IMG/VR virus record: IMGVR_UViG_3300046002_003572
Location: 1-25,577 of that record
Length of the DNA stretch: 25,577 nucleotides
Direction: 5' to 3' (one strand)
Source: a virus
A program made the position numbers and the translations under genes. Below the pieces are notes generated by a model. That model was not told the DNA's origin and did no database searches. It saw nothing but the letters and a program-made list of their open reading frames with translations. Positions 8,908 through 16,004 of the stretch are shown in pieces (positions within the stretch are counted from its first letter, which is position 1; each line of letters starts with the position of its first letter).

Positions 8908-9470
8908 TACTGTTTATTTTTTTGGGCTTGCGCTTCAAGATATTCAATATGTTTTTCTAACCGTTCCAATGCAATAGCAAAATCGTATGTACTGCTACTA
9001 TCTAAGCTAATACATTGATACTTTGCATTTTCATTTATGTCAAAGATACGTGAAATAAACCCCTTATACTTACTTTCGGGTGTAGCTTCTTTTTCGCTAC
9101 CTTCCATTAACTTGTCTAGCTGCGCTTTTAGCTTGTCAAATTGTATTTTGTTGTTATTCTCAATTCTCGGCACATACTCCAAATCTTGCACATAACTATC
9201 TTCCGTAAATGCGAATTGTGGGTATTCATCTCTCAAAATTTGGGCTAAGTCTTGATGATAGCACACTACTATACAACGGCAAATATTATCTATTATTTGC
9301 GCTCTAAATTGCATAGCCTTCATTGCAGATACTATAAGTACGTACTGCTTACTGTGTGGGTCATTTCGAATGCTGTAATACTCACATACCAAATCATCAA
9401 AGTTTGGCAACTCCGAACCGTAACATACTCCATTGATAAATGTTTTTAGTGGTAAATCTCTAATAGACAA
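8907..9470 (-). CDS. Unknown protein preceding the tape measure (tail-assembly chaperone position), TTG start proposed
   Basis: The frame is open from an ATG at 9650, but the part above 9460 overlaps the 71-residue gene whose own ATG overlaps its upstream neighbour, and the extra N-terminus is a Lys/Leu-rich run that looks out of frame. I therefore propose the TTG at 9470, giving 187 residues beginning (M)SIRDLPLKTFINGVCYGS and overlapping the upstream stop by 11 bp. The protein has a Cys-containing hydrophobic centre and an acidic helical C-terminus (LERLEKHIEYLEAQAQKNKQ). Its place just before the tape measure gene is that of the long tail-assembly chaperone of siphophages, but no sequence match is evident. 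A fusion to the upstream gene would need a +1 or -2 shift and no slippery site is seen. Confidence 0.6.
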   Translation of the reverse strand: MSIRDLPLKTFINGVCYGSELPNFDDLVCEYYSIRNDPHSKQYVLIVSAMKAMQFRAQIIDNICRCIVVCYHQDLAQILRDEYPQFAFTEDSYVQDLEYVPRIENNNKIQFDKLKAQLDKLMEGSEKEATPESKYKGFISRIFDINENAKYQCISLDSSSTYDFAIALERLEKHIEYLEAQAQKNKQ

Positions 9471-9675
9471 TATAGTACCCTTCGACCTTAAGCCTGTTTG
9501 TGTCTTCGTGTCCGATTTCTCTCCATCCGTATTGCGGGTTTTTATTAACCGTTTCAATAACGGCAAATTCCGTAAGCCCTTTATTAGCTGCTTCATTTCT
9601 AAAGCGAGGTAAGAGATTAGTAAGTTTCTGTGCTTTTTCGGCTGCATCATTTTTTATACATTCAGGGCAACTCAT
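9460..9675 (-). CDS. Small protein with N-terminal CxxC (tail-assembly region)
   Basis: This 71-residue protein begins MSCPECIKNDAAEK, with a CxxC at residues 3-6 that could bind metal or form a disulfide. A predicted helix follows, then a beta-prone C-terminus ending KVEGYYIVY. Its ATG overlaps the stop of the gp10-like gene by 4 bp (ATGA), which is good evidence that it is real and translationally coupled. It lies two genes before the tape measure, where the short tail-assembly chaperone is often found. The function is not recognised. Confidence 0.65.
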   Translation of the reverse strand: MSCPECIKNDAAEKAQKLTNLLPRFRNEAANKGLTEFAVIETVNKNPQYGWREIGHEDTNRLKVEGYYIVY

Positions 9676-10088
9676 GTTGTTTGTGTTACTTGTTTAAGGT
9701 AGTATACAAATTCGGGCTGTATTATAACCCATGTTTCTTTTTTACCTAACTCATTCAATCCATAAATAGTAGGTCGTTTCTCTTGCACATACACACTATA
9801 CGGAACACTGCTATTTATTTCGTATTCGTTACCTTCTACACGTAAATTCATGCGTGAATAAAGCCTACCAGTTTGGTATATGTCTACTATGTCTGGATTG
9901 CGCTTTTTCTTGGCGTATTGTGGCGAATAAGGGGGTAATTTCTGCCCATCCTTACCTACACCTCGCTCATACAATTCATCTTGGTTAATGCCTATTATTT
10001 GCTCTTTATTCTCTAACATAGCATCGCCCGTTGCCGCTATTGGGTCAAATGATTGAAACCTTTTAAGCATCTCGGAGAATGTAGCCAT
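9672..10088 (-). CDS. Head-tail joining / tail completion protein, HK97 gp10-like or virion-morphogenesis-like
   Basis: This 138-residue protein carries a pattern common to small neck or virion-morphogenesis proteins: a short helix with GINQDELYERG, then GQKLPPYSPQYAKKK, a D-I-Y-Q-TG-R-LYS segment, and a beta-rich end with SVPYSVYVQEK. In related prophages such proteins cluster near the tail tube and tape measure genes. It overlaps the upstream gene by 1 bp and the downstream gene by 4 bp, so it is part of a coupled operon. Family placement is by eye and tentative. Confidence 0.55.
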   Translation of the reverse strand: MATFSEMLKRFQSFDPIAATGDAMLENKEQIIGINQDELYERGVGKDGQKLPPYSPQYAKKKRNPDIVDIYQTGRLYSRMNLRVEGNEYEINSSVPYSVYVQEKRPTIYGLNELGKKETWVIIQPEFVYYLKQVTQTT

Positions 10089-10510
10089 TACCTTATTCCA
10101 TTTTCATAATCAACTAACACAGTAGGTGGTGCTATTTTTACTTCTGCATCACAAACGCTTTCAAGTTCCCTTAATCCCTTTTCTAGCATTTCTTTAATTT
10201 CTTGCTCTGATGTAAATTTCTTTTCTGTTGGTGTAGCTATTACATTTGGTATATCCAATGGTTTGTATTTTCTATTACACGCCCTTCGTTCTTGTTCCTT
10301 TTCTATTGTAACAAGTGCGTCATTTAACCATTGTAATTTAAGTGTTAATATTGCCTTTTCTTCTTCAATATCTGAGTTGACATAATGTTCTTTTGCGCTT
10401 TTGACTTCATCCATTACCATTGAATACTTATGTTCAATGGGATATAGCCAAAGATTAACCATAAATTGCGCACTAAATGCGTGTTTATTTTCTAGTTCTG
10501 TAAGTTCCAT
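10088..10510 (-). CDS. Unknown helical protein in tail module
   Basis: This 140-residue protein is mainly helical and charged, with a run of Glu/Lys-rich heptads at about 35-75 (NSDIEEEKAILTLKLQWL) and another at about 100-118 (TSEQEIKEMLEKGLRELES). It has no signal peptide, no membrane segment and no catalytic motif that I recognise. It is the first gene after the terminator at 10539-10573, so it may begin a separate transcript together with the gp10-like, chaperone-position and tape measure genes. A -7-like box (TATATTTG) lies 18 nt before the ATG. Confidence 0.6.
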   Translation of the reverse strand: MELTELENKHAFSAQFMVNLWLYPIEHKYSMVMDEVKSAKEHYVNSDIEEEKAILTLKLQWLNDALVTIEKEQERRACNRKYKPLDIPNVIATPTEKKFTSEQEIKEMLEKGLRELESVCDAEVKIAPPTVLVDYENGIR

Positions 10511-10528
10511 GTTTATGTGTTTAGTTTA

Positions 10529-10536
10529 CAAATATA
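10529..10536 (-). promoter_or_regulatory. Possible -7 box for the tape measure operon
   Basis: On the minus strand 10536-10529 reads TATATTTG, an exact TAnnTTTG, with the ATG at 10510 downstream. No TTG lies at the usual 17-23 nt distance; the nearest upstream TTG copies fall inside the terminator stem at 10 and 13 nt. Support is therefore partial. Confidence 0.35.
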
Positions 10537-10538
10537 CA

Positions 10539-10573
10539 AATAACCCCAACAATATTACATCATTGGGGTTATT
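10539..10573 (-). terminator. Hairpin terminator after the tail tube transcript
   Basis: A perfect 11-bp inverted repeat (AATAACCCCAA / TTGGGGTTATT) with a 13-nt loop lies in the 83-bp gap after the gene ending at 10594. The downstream U-tract on the minus strand is weak (TTTGTATATTTG), so termination may be partial or the stem may act as an mRNA-stability element. Confidence 0.6.
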
Positions 10574-10593
10574 GATTACTAAATAAATTGCTG

Positions 10594-10821
10594 CTACTCC
10601 TCGTCTGTACCGAATACTTCCCTTTTAGGGGCTTTAATCGGTGTTGGCACACATGCCTTGTATGCGAGTTTAAGTGCAGCTTTCTTTTGCTCTTTGGTCA
10701 TGTATGGGTAAATGTGGGTATAACCCTCACCACTATACATATCAACAAATTGCTTTTCGGTAAAGGTTTGGTGGACTGATTTAGTCCAACCAAAACCTTC
10801 AATGCTTATTGTATCGCTCAT
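10594..10821 (-). CDS. Unknown small protein after tail tube
   Basis: This 75-residue protein (MSDTISIEGFGWTKSVHQ...) has a central helical part with MTKEQKKAALKLAYKAC and an acidic C-terminus. It lies 3 bp after the tail tube gene and before the terminator, so it is probably co-transcribed with it. No domain is recognised; a small tail-assembly or tube-associated role is only suggested by position. Confidence 0.6.
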   Translation of the reverse strand: MSDTISIEGFGWTKSVHQTFTEKQFVDMYSGEGYTHIYPYMTKEQKKAALKLAYKACVPTPIKAPKREVFGTDEE

Positions 10822-10824
10822 AGA

Positions 10825-11781
10825 TTACGGAGTTGTAATTGTTGCCTTGTTAGCTGTTTCTGTGATTGCAAATACAAAGTAAGGTGATACAGTCAATACA
10901 GACGGTACAGCCAATCCCACTATCAACGCTGTAGCTGGGGTACTTGCAATAGTCAAAGCGTATTCACCTGTAGTAGAGTTGTAAGTAACACCCGATGGAA
11001 CGATAGCAGAACCCCCAGCGGCAGGTACTACACTCCATGCAGCCCCAGCGTTAAGCGTTGCACCATAAGAATCACCGATATTACCACCACCACATGCGAA
11101 TGTACCTTTAACATACAATACTGTAGCTGATGTAGTGCCTACTGTACCCTCTACAAGTACCACATCTAACAAGCCCATTGTTGCTGGGTTTGGTCTGAAA
11201 TTAGACGATACCACCGCACTATTAACGATTACATCTTGATTGTTTTGCAACAAGAAGTTAATCATGTACATCGGGTTAGCACTGTCTGTTTTCTGCGTTG
11301 GGTCAGGTGTGAATATCTGTGCCATTGGAATACCACCAAAGTCAGTACCATTCACCAATGTACCATACACATTACCATTGTCATCAACAAATATGATGTC
11401 AAATTGTGACTGCTTTAAACGTAGCAGATTATACACATTTTTGTATGTGCAATCATCTGTATTCATACGATATGACCAGTTGTAAGGCTTAGACGCTACA
11501 ACGAAGTCAAAGTTACCTTGTGCCTCTGTTACCGCATCGCCTGTATTGTCTGTAACGGCTGTAAATGATGGCAATAGATACGCCCTTGTTGCTCTACTAT
11601 CAGCGGTAAACAGTGCCGTAATAGCGGTGTTAAATGCGCTGTTACTTGACGCTGTTGCGGCTGTTATACTTGTTCCTTTTGGCACTGCTACAGCCCAACG
11701 GAATATACCTCTGTTGCTTACGCATTCTGATAGTCCTATGTTTGTTGAACTATTGCAGTTTGCTAAATTGATTACACTCAT
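10825..11781 (-). CDS. Major tail tube protein (probable), with C-terminal Ig-like region
   Basis: This 318-residue protein sits between neck-type proteins and the genes leading to the tape measure, the expected slot of the major tail protein. Composition fits: rich in Ala, Thr, Val and Asn, low in Lys, predicted beta-sheet, no membrane segment. The C-terminal third (from about residue 225, AWSVVPAAGGSAIVPSG then YNSTTGEYALTIAS) resembles the short Ig-like domains that often decorate tail tubes. The N-terminus (MSVINLANCNSSTNIG) starts without a signal peptide. No neighbour is a better candidate, but the assignment is by position and composition, not by a diagnostic motif. Confidence 0.65.
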   Translation of the reverse strand: MSVINLANCNSSTNIGLSECVSNRGIFRWAVAVPKGTSITAATASSNSAFNTAITALFTADSRATRAYLLPSFTAVTDNTGDAVTEAQGNFDFVVASKPYNWSYRMNTDDCTYKNVYNLLRLKQSQFDIIFVDDNGNVYGTLVNGTDFGGIPMAQIFTPDPTQKTDSANPMYMINFLLQNNQDVIVNSAVVSSNFRPNPATMGLLDVVLVEGTVGTTSATVLYVKGTFACGGGNIGDSYGATLNAGAAWSVVPAAGGSAIVPSGVTYNSTTGEYALTIASTPATALIVGLAVPSVLTVSPYFVFAITETANKATITTP

Positions 11782-11808
11782 TGTTATTAAATTTAAATTG
11801 TTAGTTAA

Positions 11809-12675
11809 TTATTGATTTTCATTGTACTGTATTCGTAATATATCACCGTCTTGAAATCCGAATGTAAATGTACCTGTACTTGCATCATAAGGCAATGATT
11901 GTGGTGTCCAGTTATACAGTTGGTCGGGAAACACATCTCTACCTACCAAATGTGGCACTGTTACACTACTACCTGTAGGATATTCAACCTGTATTTTTAT
12001 ACCGTTCCAAAGGGTTTGTGTAAGTGCTGTATTTGGCACTGTCTTAAACACACACGTTATAGGGGCTGTCATAGCGTAAAAATATTGAGGTCTTGGTATA
12101 CTATTAGCGCAATCATAAAGGTTAATGGCAAATGAATTAGTCATGTCTACCCTAAAACAACATTTTGGCTGGTGGTTATTGTCAACTATAGATTGTCTTT
12201 TTTTACTCCCACTATACTTGCTTAGCACATTATCAATGTCACGTACAATAGAAGTTACTTTAAAGCCATTCCATGCAGGTACTAACAATTTAGCTATGTC
12301 TTGAACTACACGCTCATCCATTCGCTGATTACCGTTAGTAGGTCTTACCCTATTTAGATTAACCATAACATACATACTCATATTGTAAGTATATCTGTCA
12401 CCGTCTATAACCATTGGGTCATTCAAACCAAACCAAATAACAGCCGCCTTTTTGTCATCAAAGAACATATCAATGGCATAATCCCTACCTAAATTGTACC
12501 ACTGCGGTATAAAACCATCTTTATCACTATTCCTGTAACATCTGCCATACACCTCAAAGTTGTCAGCCGTCATGCCACTTTCGCCCCACATAACATAAAG
12601 ACTTTCATAAAGCGTAATCATAAGATTGCTTAATGGGTAGTCTATTCCGTTAGGTTGTGGTACTAAGTTTATCAT
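11809..12675 (-). CDS. Neck / tail-completion-like structural protein
   Basis: This 288-residue protein is encoded between the Big_2-containing connector-like gene (4-bp ATGA overlap) and the tail tube gene. It is beta-rich with many aromatic residues (YESLYVMWGESG, RYTYNMSMYVMVNLNRV), has no signal peptide and ends in an acidic, beta-prone tail (TFGFQDGDILRIQYNENQ). The position between capsid and tail tube suggests a head-tail connector, stopper or tail terminator. No family is recognised with certainty. Confidence 0.55.
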   Translation of the reverse strand: MINLVPQPNGIDYPLSNLMITLYESLYVMWGESGMTADNFEVYGRCYRNSDKDGFIPQWYNLGRDYAIDMFFDDKKAAVIWFGLNDPMVIDGDRYTYNMSMYVMVNLNRVRPTNGNQRMDERVVQDIAKLLVPAWNGFKVTSIVRDIDNVLSKYSGSKKRQSIVDNNHQPKCCFRVDMTNSFAINLYDCANSIPRPQYFYAMTAPITCVFKTVPNTALTQTLWNGIKIQVEYPTGSSVTVPHLVGRDVFPDQLYNWTPQSLPYDASTGTFTFGFQDGDILRIQYNENQ

Positions 12676-14075
12676 GTTGTCCAGTTTCTTGGTGGTAATG
12701 CACGAATGTCAAAGCCTTGATAGTAATTAGCCCATACATCAACTATTCTATTGCCTGTAATCGGTACTGATGTCGCTACTGCTTTTGGTGTAAAAGCCTC
12801 TGTTAGCATTTTCATTTCTTTTGCTAATCTACCTTTAAGCCCTGTTGAATATGGGTGTTCTTTAGTAGGGAAAGCTAAGTCAATGTCTAACTTTAAACCG
12901 TCTAAGTTTACATTTAGCTGCCTTGTTTCACCGTTCGCCCTTGTGCTATTCAGTATCGCTTCACATTGATTAACCGCCATCATTAACCCTCTAGCCTCAT
13001 CAAACATTTGGGCATTCTGTATAGCTACTTGGGTGTAATCCCTGTAACATGAATACTCTATGTTTATGCCGTAACTTCTAAAGTTTACAGATAGGTTAGT
13101 ACGGTTGTATGTAAACGTTCCATCTTGTGCCGCTTGGAATGGGAATGCACCCATAACCTTACCCCTAGTCCATACGTTCAACTGCTCATCTATAGCTTGG
13201 CAATTAGGGTTACTTGCTGCCACTTCATTTTGATTGTAAGCTAAGTACCACACCCCACCAATATTACCGCTTGTATTGCCACCGTTATCGCTACTATCAA
13301 CATAATTCATCAACCAATCTAACTGTATTCTGGTCTGATTGTTTGCCACTGTTGTTACTTGCATAGTATATACAGGCGATAACAGTACATCGTTAAATAG
13401 ATAAATATTGAATGTTGCAACATCGGTAAAGTAAAGCGATATGCTATTCAATACAGCCGCATAGTCACCGCTACCAATCGTAAGCCTATACCCACACCAC
13501 ATATTCTGATTAGGAATGTTAAATGGGGTTATATTGCCGTACCTTGTATAGTTGGGCTTATGCTCAATGAACGTTGGCTTATTAAACACACCTTGCAAAA
13601 CCCTTATCGTACATGCGTCATCCTCTTCGATTAGGAACTCATTAAACTGTGCATCTGTTATTGTTTCAGCCTCTTGTACGTGGTACAAATTGCTAACAGT
13701 TACCGCCTTATGAAATCCCCTATCATAGTATCTGCCTGATACCGACTTAAGATTAGTTGCAGTCAATTCGGGTATTCCATTGTAAGGCTCATGCCATCCG
13801 ATACGCTCCCTAAATGCTGGGAAAATCCTATCTAAGTTAAAGCCATTAGTCAACCTTACGGGGTTAACTGATAGACTTAAAGTAGATGTTTCCACACCTA
13901 AAGTATAAGTGATAGTCACGCTACCAATAGTCACACCAGCAACTATACCGCTATTGGTTACAGTTGCTACTGATGTATTTGAACTACTCCAAGTACCACC
14001 AGTTTCATTAATTGTAAGTGTGGTTTTAAATCCCACACTTACAATATTTGAGCCTACTATTGGATTTAATGGCAT
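12672..14075 (-). CDS. Structural protein with N-terminal Big_2 Ig-like domain (neck/connector region)
   Basis: This protein has 467 residues. Residues about 8-72 match a bacterial Ig-like group 2 (Big_2) domain: a TLTINETGGTWSSSNTSVAT strand pair, then VTNSGIVAGVTIGSVTITYT and a final SLSV strand. The remaining 390 residues are unrecognised, with a beta-rich middle and a helical C-terminus (LKGRLAKEMKMLTEAFTPKAV). Big_2 domains in phages are usually appended to the C-terminus of tail tubes, capsids or decoration proteins and bind carbohydrates weakly. Here the domain is N-terminal and on a protein encoded two genes after the capsid. The start at 14075 is 9 bp after the preceding stop. A connector or decoration role is inferred from position. 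Confidence 0.6.
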   Translation of the reverse strand: MPLNPIVGSNIVSVGFKTTLTINETGGTWSSSNTSVATVTNSGIVAGVTIGSVTITYTLGVETSTLSLSVNPVRLTNGFNLDRIFPAFRERIGWHEPYNGIPELTATNLKSVSGRYYDRGFHKAVTVSNLYHVQEAETITDAQFNEFLIEEDDACTIRVLQGVFNKPTFIEHKPNYTRYGNITPFNIPNQNMWCGYRLTIGSGDYAAVLNSISLYFTDVATFNIYLFNDVLLSPVYTMQVTTVANNQTRIQLDWLMNYVDSSDNGGNTSGNIGGVWYLAYNQNEVAASNPNCQAIDEQLNVWTRGKVMGAFPFQAAQDGTFTYNRTNLSVNFRSYGINIEYSCYRDYTQVAIQNAQMFDEARGLMMAVNQCEAILNSTRANGETRQLNVNLDGLKLDIDLAFPTKEHPYSTGLKGRLAKEMKMLTEAFTPKAVATSVPITGNRIVDVWANYYQGFDIRALPPRNWTT

Positions 14076-14084
14076 ACCGTTTCT

Positions 14085-14600
14085 TTATGGCTTTTGCGTA
14101 AGTATTTTAGCTGTATAAGTAGCCGTAGCTGTACCTGTTTGGATTGTACGAATAAAATAGTTATCGAACAATGAACCAACGTTATTAGGTAGCTGCCAAA
14201 CATACTTTAACGATGCGCCCGGCACTGTTGTACTCGATGCACCTACGCACCCTGCACAATAGGTAGTATTACCTGTTATTGCCTTTGCGCCACCGCTTAC
14301 CGCCAATGCTGCCGCCTGTGCCGCTGTCAATGGTATGCCGTTGTTGTTGTATCCGTAAAGTATATTTGACGTTGTTGCTACCGTACCTGTTAAAGTAGTA
14401 GTCAACATTTCAAATGACTTTTCGAACCCTGTACCAACCCATATAAACGCTACGCCCGTATCGCCATTAGTTAGGGTATCTCTAGTTTTTAGAGTACCGC
14501 TTGGCGTTGTCAACTTCATAGTAGTTGAGGTGTAACCTGTTTGCGCTTCTGTGCTAAATGCTATCAATGCAGCAAATAGAAACATGATTATTCTTTTCAT
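14085..14600 (-). CDS. Small exported protein next to the capsid gene (Sec signal peptide)
   Basis: This 171-residue protein begins MKRIIMFLFAALIAFSTEAQ, a clear Sec signal peptide with probable cleavage before Gln20. The mature part is Thr/Gly/Ala-rich and beta-prone, with a C-A-G-C pair at about residues 115-118 (TYCAGCVGAS). It lies 33 bp after the major capsid gene, where a decoration or head-completion protein would be expected, yet such proteins are normally cytoplasmic. Either this is a non-virion protein carried in the late operon, or a structural protein that keeps an export signal. No homologous family is recognised. Confidence 0.65.
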   Translation of the reverse strand: MKRIIMFLFAALIAFSTEAQTGYTSTTMKLTTPSGTLKTRDTLTNGDTGVAFIWVGTGFEKSFEMLTTTLTGTVATTSNILYGYNNNGIPLTAAQAAALAVSGGAKAITGNTTYCAGCVGASSTTVPGASLKYVWQLPNNVGSLFDNYFIRTIQTGTATATYTAKILTQKP

Positions 14601-14633
14601 TTCTGTTTATGTTTTATTTGTTACGTTATAAGA

Positions 14634-15698
14634 TTAAGCTATTGCAGCGTTTTGACCTATCAATATAATAGGACTGTCATCAGTTGTTGAACTTGGGTCT
14701 GTTACATAACCTATAGTAACAGTCATTTCCATTTGTAGGATAAAATCCTGTGGCGAACCACCTGTAGTATCTGCTACTGTAGATGCACGCTGGAAATAAG
14801 TAGATACATCGGCTGTGATACCTAATCCAAATGGGTCTGTTTGTGTACCCAAAGTACCGATAGAACCACCCATGTCATCATTCAACCCTTGACGGTTTAA
14901 TTGCTCATTCCATGTGAACGCACCGAACGCACCACGTGGCATAAACAAGGTAGAACCTTTGCCGTATGCTGTACTGATTTGTTTTTGCGTCTTGTAGAAG
15001 TTGCAATCAGAAAACTGCCATTGAGTATTTGAAAAGTTACCTGAACCCTGATTCATGTAGTTTTCAAACGTTACAGATGATTGTAGGTCTGTTATTACAT
15101 CATATCCATCTGCATAGCTAAGGAACATAGACTCCATTGCAGACTTAGACTTAGCGATAAACAAGTTAGTATCATCGCTAGATATTGCGATACCCTTGTT
15201 AGTGTCATCCCATGTCAAACCAGCAGCAGCAAGACGGGCATCCATTGTAGTTGCGTCTAGTTGATTACGGAAAGCTACAGCACGTGCAAGTGCGATATCT
15301 TCGTGACGGTCTATAATGTTTTTCCACTTTTGCTCATACAAGTTAGCAAACAATGTAGCATTGCTTAATAGGTTGTTTGCACCTAGTTTCAATGGCATAC
15401 CTATTGTTTCCACTATCTGATAGTAGGTAACGTTTACCTTACCAGTATCACCGTATGTACCTGTGTGGTTGTAGGCTTTAACTGTTGCAGTTCCGTTAGG
15501 TACTGATTTAAAATACACTACATCAACTTGGCGTAGTGGAGATGTTCTCAATTCTGATACTGTAGGTATAGAATATTCTGAGTTATTTAAGCCCATTCTT
15601 AGGACTTTAGGCATTTGCCTACGTTGCTCAAATAGGTTGCGTCTAGCTGCTATTTGTGCTTGTGCGGTATAGAGTACCGATGCTGCGTAATCTGACAT
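14634..15698 (-). CDS. Major capsid protein (probable HK97 fold)
   Basis: This 354-residue protein follows the scaffold-like gene and fits a major capsid protein in size, composition and place. The N-terminal arm is helical and charged (LYTAQAQIAARRNLFEQRRQ). It is followed by strands (VDVVYFKSVPNGTATVKAY), a long helix (ANLYEQKWKNIIDRHEDIALA) and a central domain with MESMFLSYADGYDVITDLQ. No N-terminal prohead-protease-type delta domain is obvious, consistent with a separate scaffold. It has its own upstream gap with a terminator and a probable promoter, which would allow higher expression than the terminase/portal genes. The HK97 fold is assumed from general knowledge of tailed phages. Confidence 0.8.
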   Translation of the reverse strand: MSDYAASVLYTAQAQIAARRNLFEQRRQMPKVLRMGLNNSEYSIPTVSELRTSPLRQVDVVYFKSVPNGTATVKAYNHTGTYGDTGKVNVTYYQIVETIGMPLKLGANNLLSNATLFANLYEQKWKNIIDRHEDIALARAVAFRNQLDATTMDARLAAAGLTWDDTNKGIAISSDDTNLFIAKSKSAMESMFLSYADGYDVITDLQSSVTFENYMNQGSGNFSNTQWQFSDCNFYKTQKQISTAYGKGSTLFMPRGAFGAFTWNEQLNRQGLNDDMGGSIGTLGTQTDPFGLGITADVSTYFQRASTVADTTGGSPQDFILQMEMTVTIGYVTDPSSTTDDSPIILIGQNAAIA

Positions 15699-15754
15699 TG
15701 TTAGTAGATTTTAAACGTTAGTAAATAAAAGATGTTTGAATTTCTTTAGCGTAC

Positions 15755-15820
15755 TTAATTGTCAAATCCCTTGCAATTAACAGCCTTATCAGTTCTTATG
15801 AGTTCCCACTCATTTGCCAT
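15755..15820 (-). CDS. Possible 21-residue leader ORF upstream of the capsid gene
   Basis: Within the capsid gene's leader, an ATG at 15820 opens a 21-codon frame (MANEWELIRTDKAVNCKGFDN, 21 residues, TAA stop at 15755-15757). It starts about 17 nt after a probable promoter -7 box and ends 56 nt before the capsid ATG. It could be a leader peptide or chance. No comparison was possible. Confidence 0.25.
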   Translation of the reverse strand: MANEWELIRTDKAVNCKGFDN

Positions 15821-15836
15821 ACCCTGTATAACTTTG

Positions 15837-15869
15837 TAAAAATACGCAACATTATATCATATTGCCAAA
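15837..15869 (-). promoter_or_regulatory. Probable promoter of the capsid gene
   Basis: On the minus strand TTTG (15869-15866), a 21-nt spacer, then TATTTTTA (15844-15837), one mismatch from TAnnTTTG. It lies just downstream of the terminator and about 140 nt before the capsid ATG, a logical place for a strong late promoter. Confidence 0.45.
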
Positions 15870-15909
15870 TTTATTTTCCAAATTGTGGAATAATTCTATA
15901 AAATGGAAT

Positions 15910-15939
15910 AAAAAAAGCCACTACAGTTAAGTAGTGGCT
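15910..15939 (-). terminator. Intrinsic terminator after the scaffold-like gene
   Basis: A perfect 8-bp stem (AGCCACTA / TAGTGGCT, 15932-15939 and 15916-15923) with an 8-nt loop. On the minus strand it is followed by a run of seven T residues (15916-15910). This is a canonical intrinsic terminator separating the terminase-portal-scaffold transcript from the capsid transcript. Confidence 0.8.
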
Positions 15940-16004
15940 GGTGCAATTAGCACATTTTACCTTTCTTTTTACCTTTTGCCATGTCGCATATTTAAATTGT
16001 GAAC

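Larger units (their letters stand above)
15699..16004. other. 306-bp gap between scaffold-like and capsid genes
   Basis: The longest gap in the late operon. On the minus strand it contains, in order, a hairpin terminator (15910-15939), a probable promoter (15837-15869) and a leader of about 130 nt with a short ORF (15755-15820). Sequence at 15940-16004 shows nothing further that I recognise. Confidence 0.6.

Noticed and set aside
9460-9475. -1 programmed frameshift joining the two genes before the tape measure
   Set aside because: The downstream frame is +1, not -1, relative to the first, and no slippery heptamer is present.
9471-9650. Upstream 60 codons of the 247-residue frame before the tape measure
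   Set aside because: They overlap almost all of the 71-residue gene, whose start is coupled to its upstream neighbour, and the composition looks out of frame.
15829-15836. Exact TAACTTTG box on the plus strand
   Set aside because: No TTG at the right distance and no plus-strand gene downstream.
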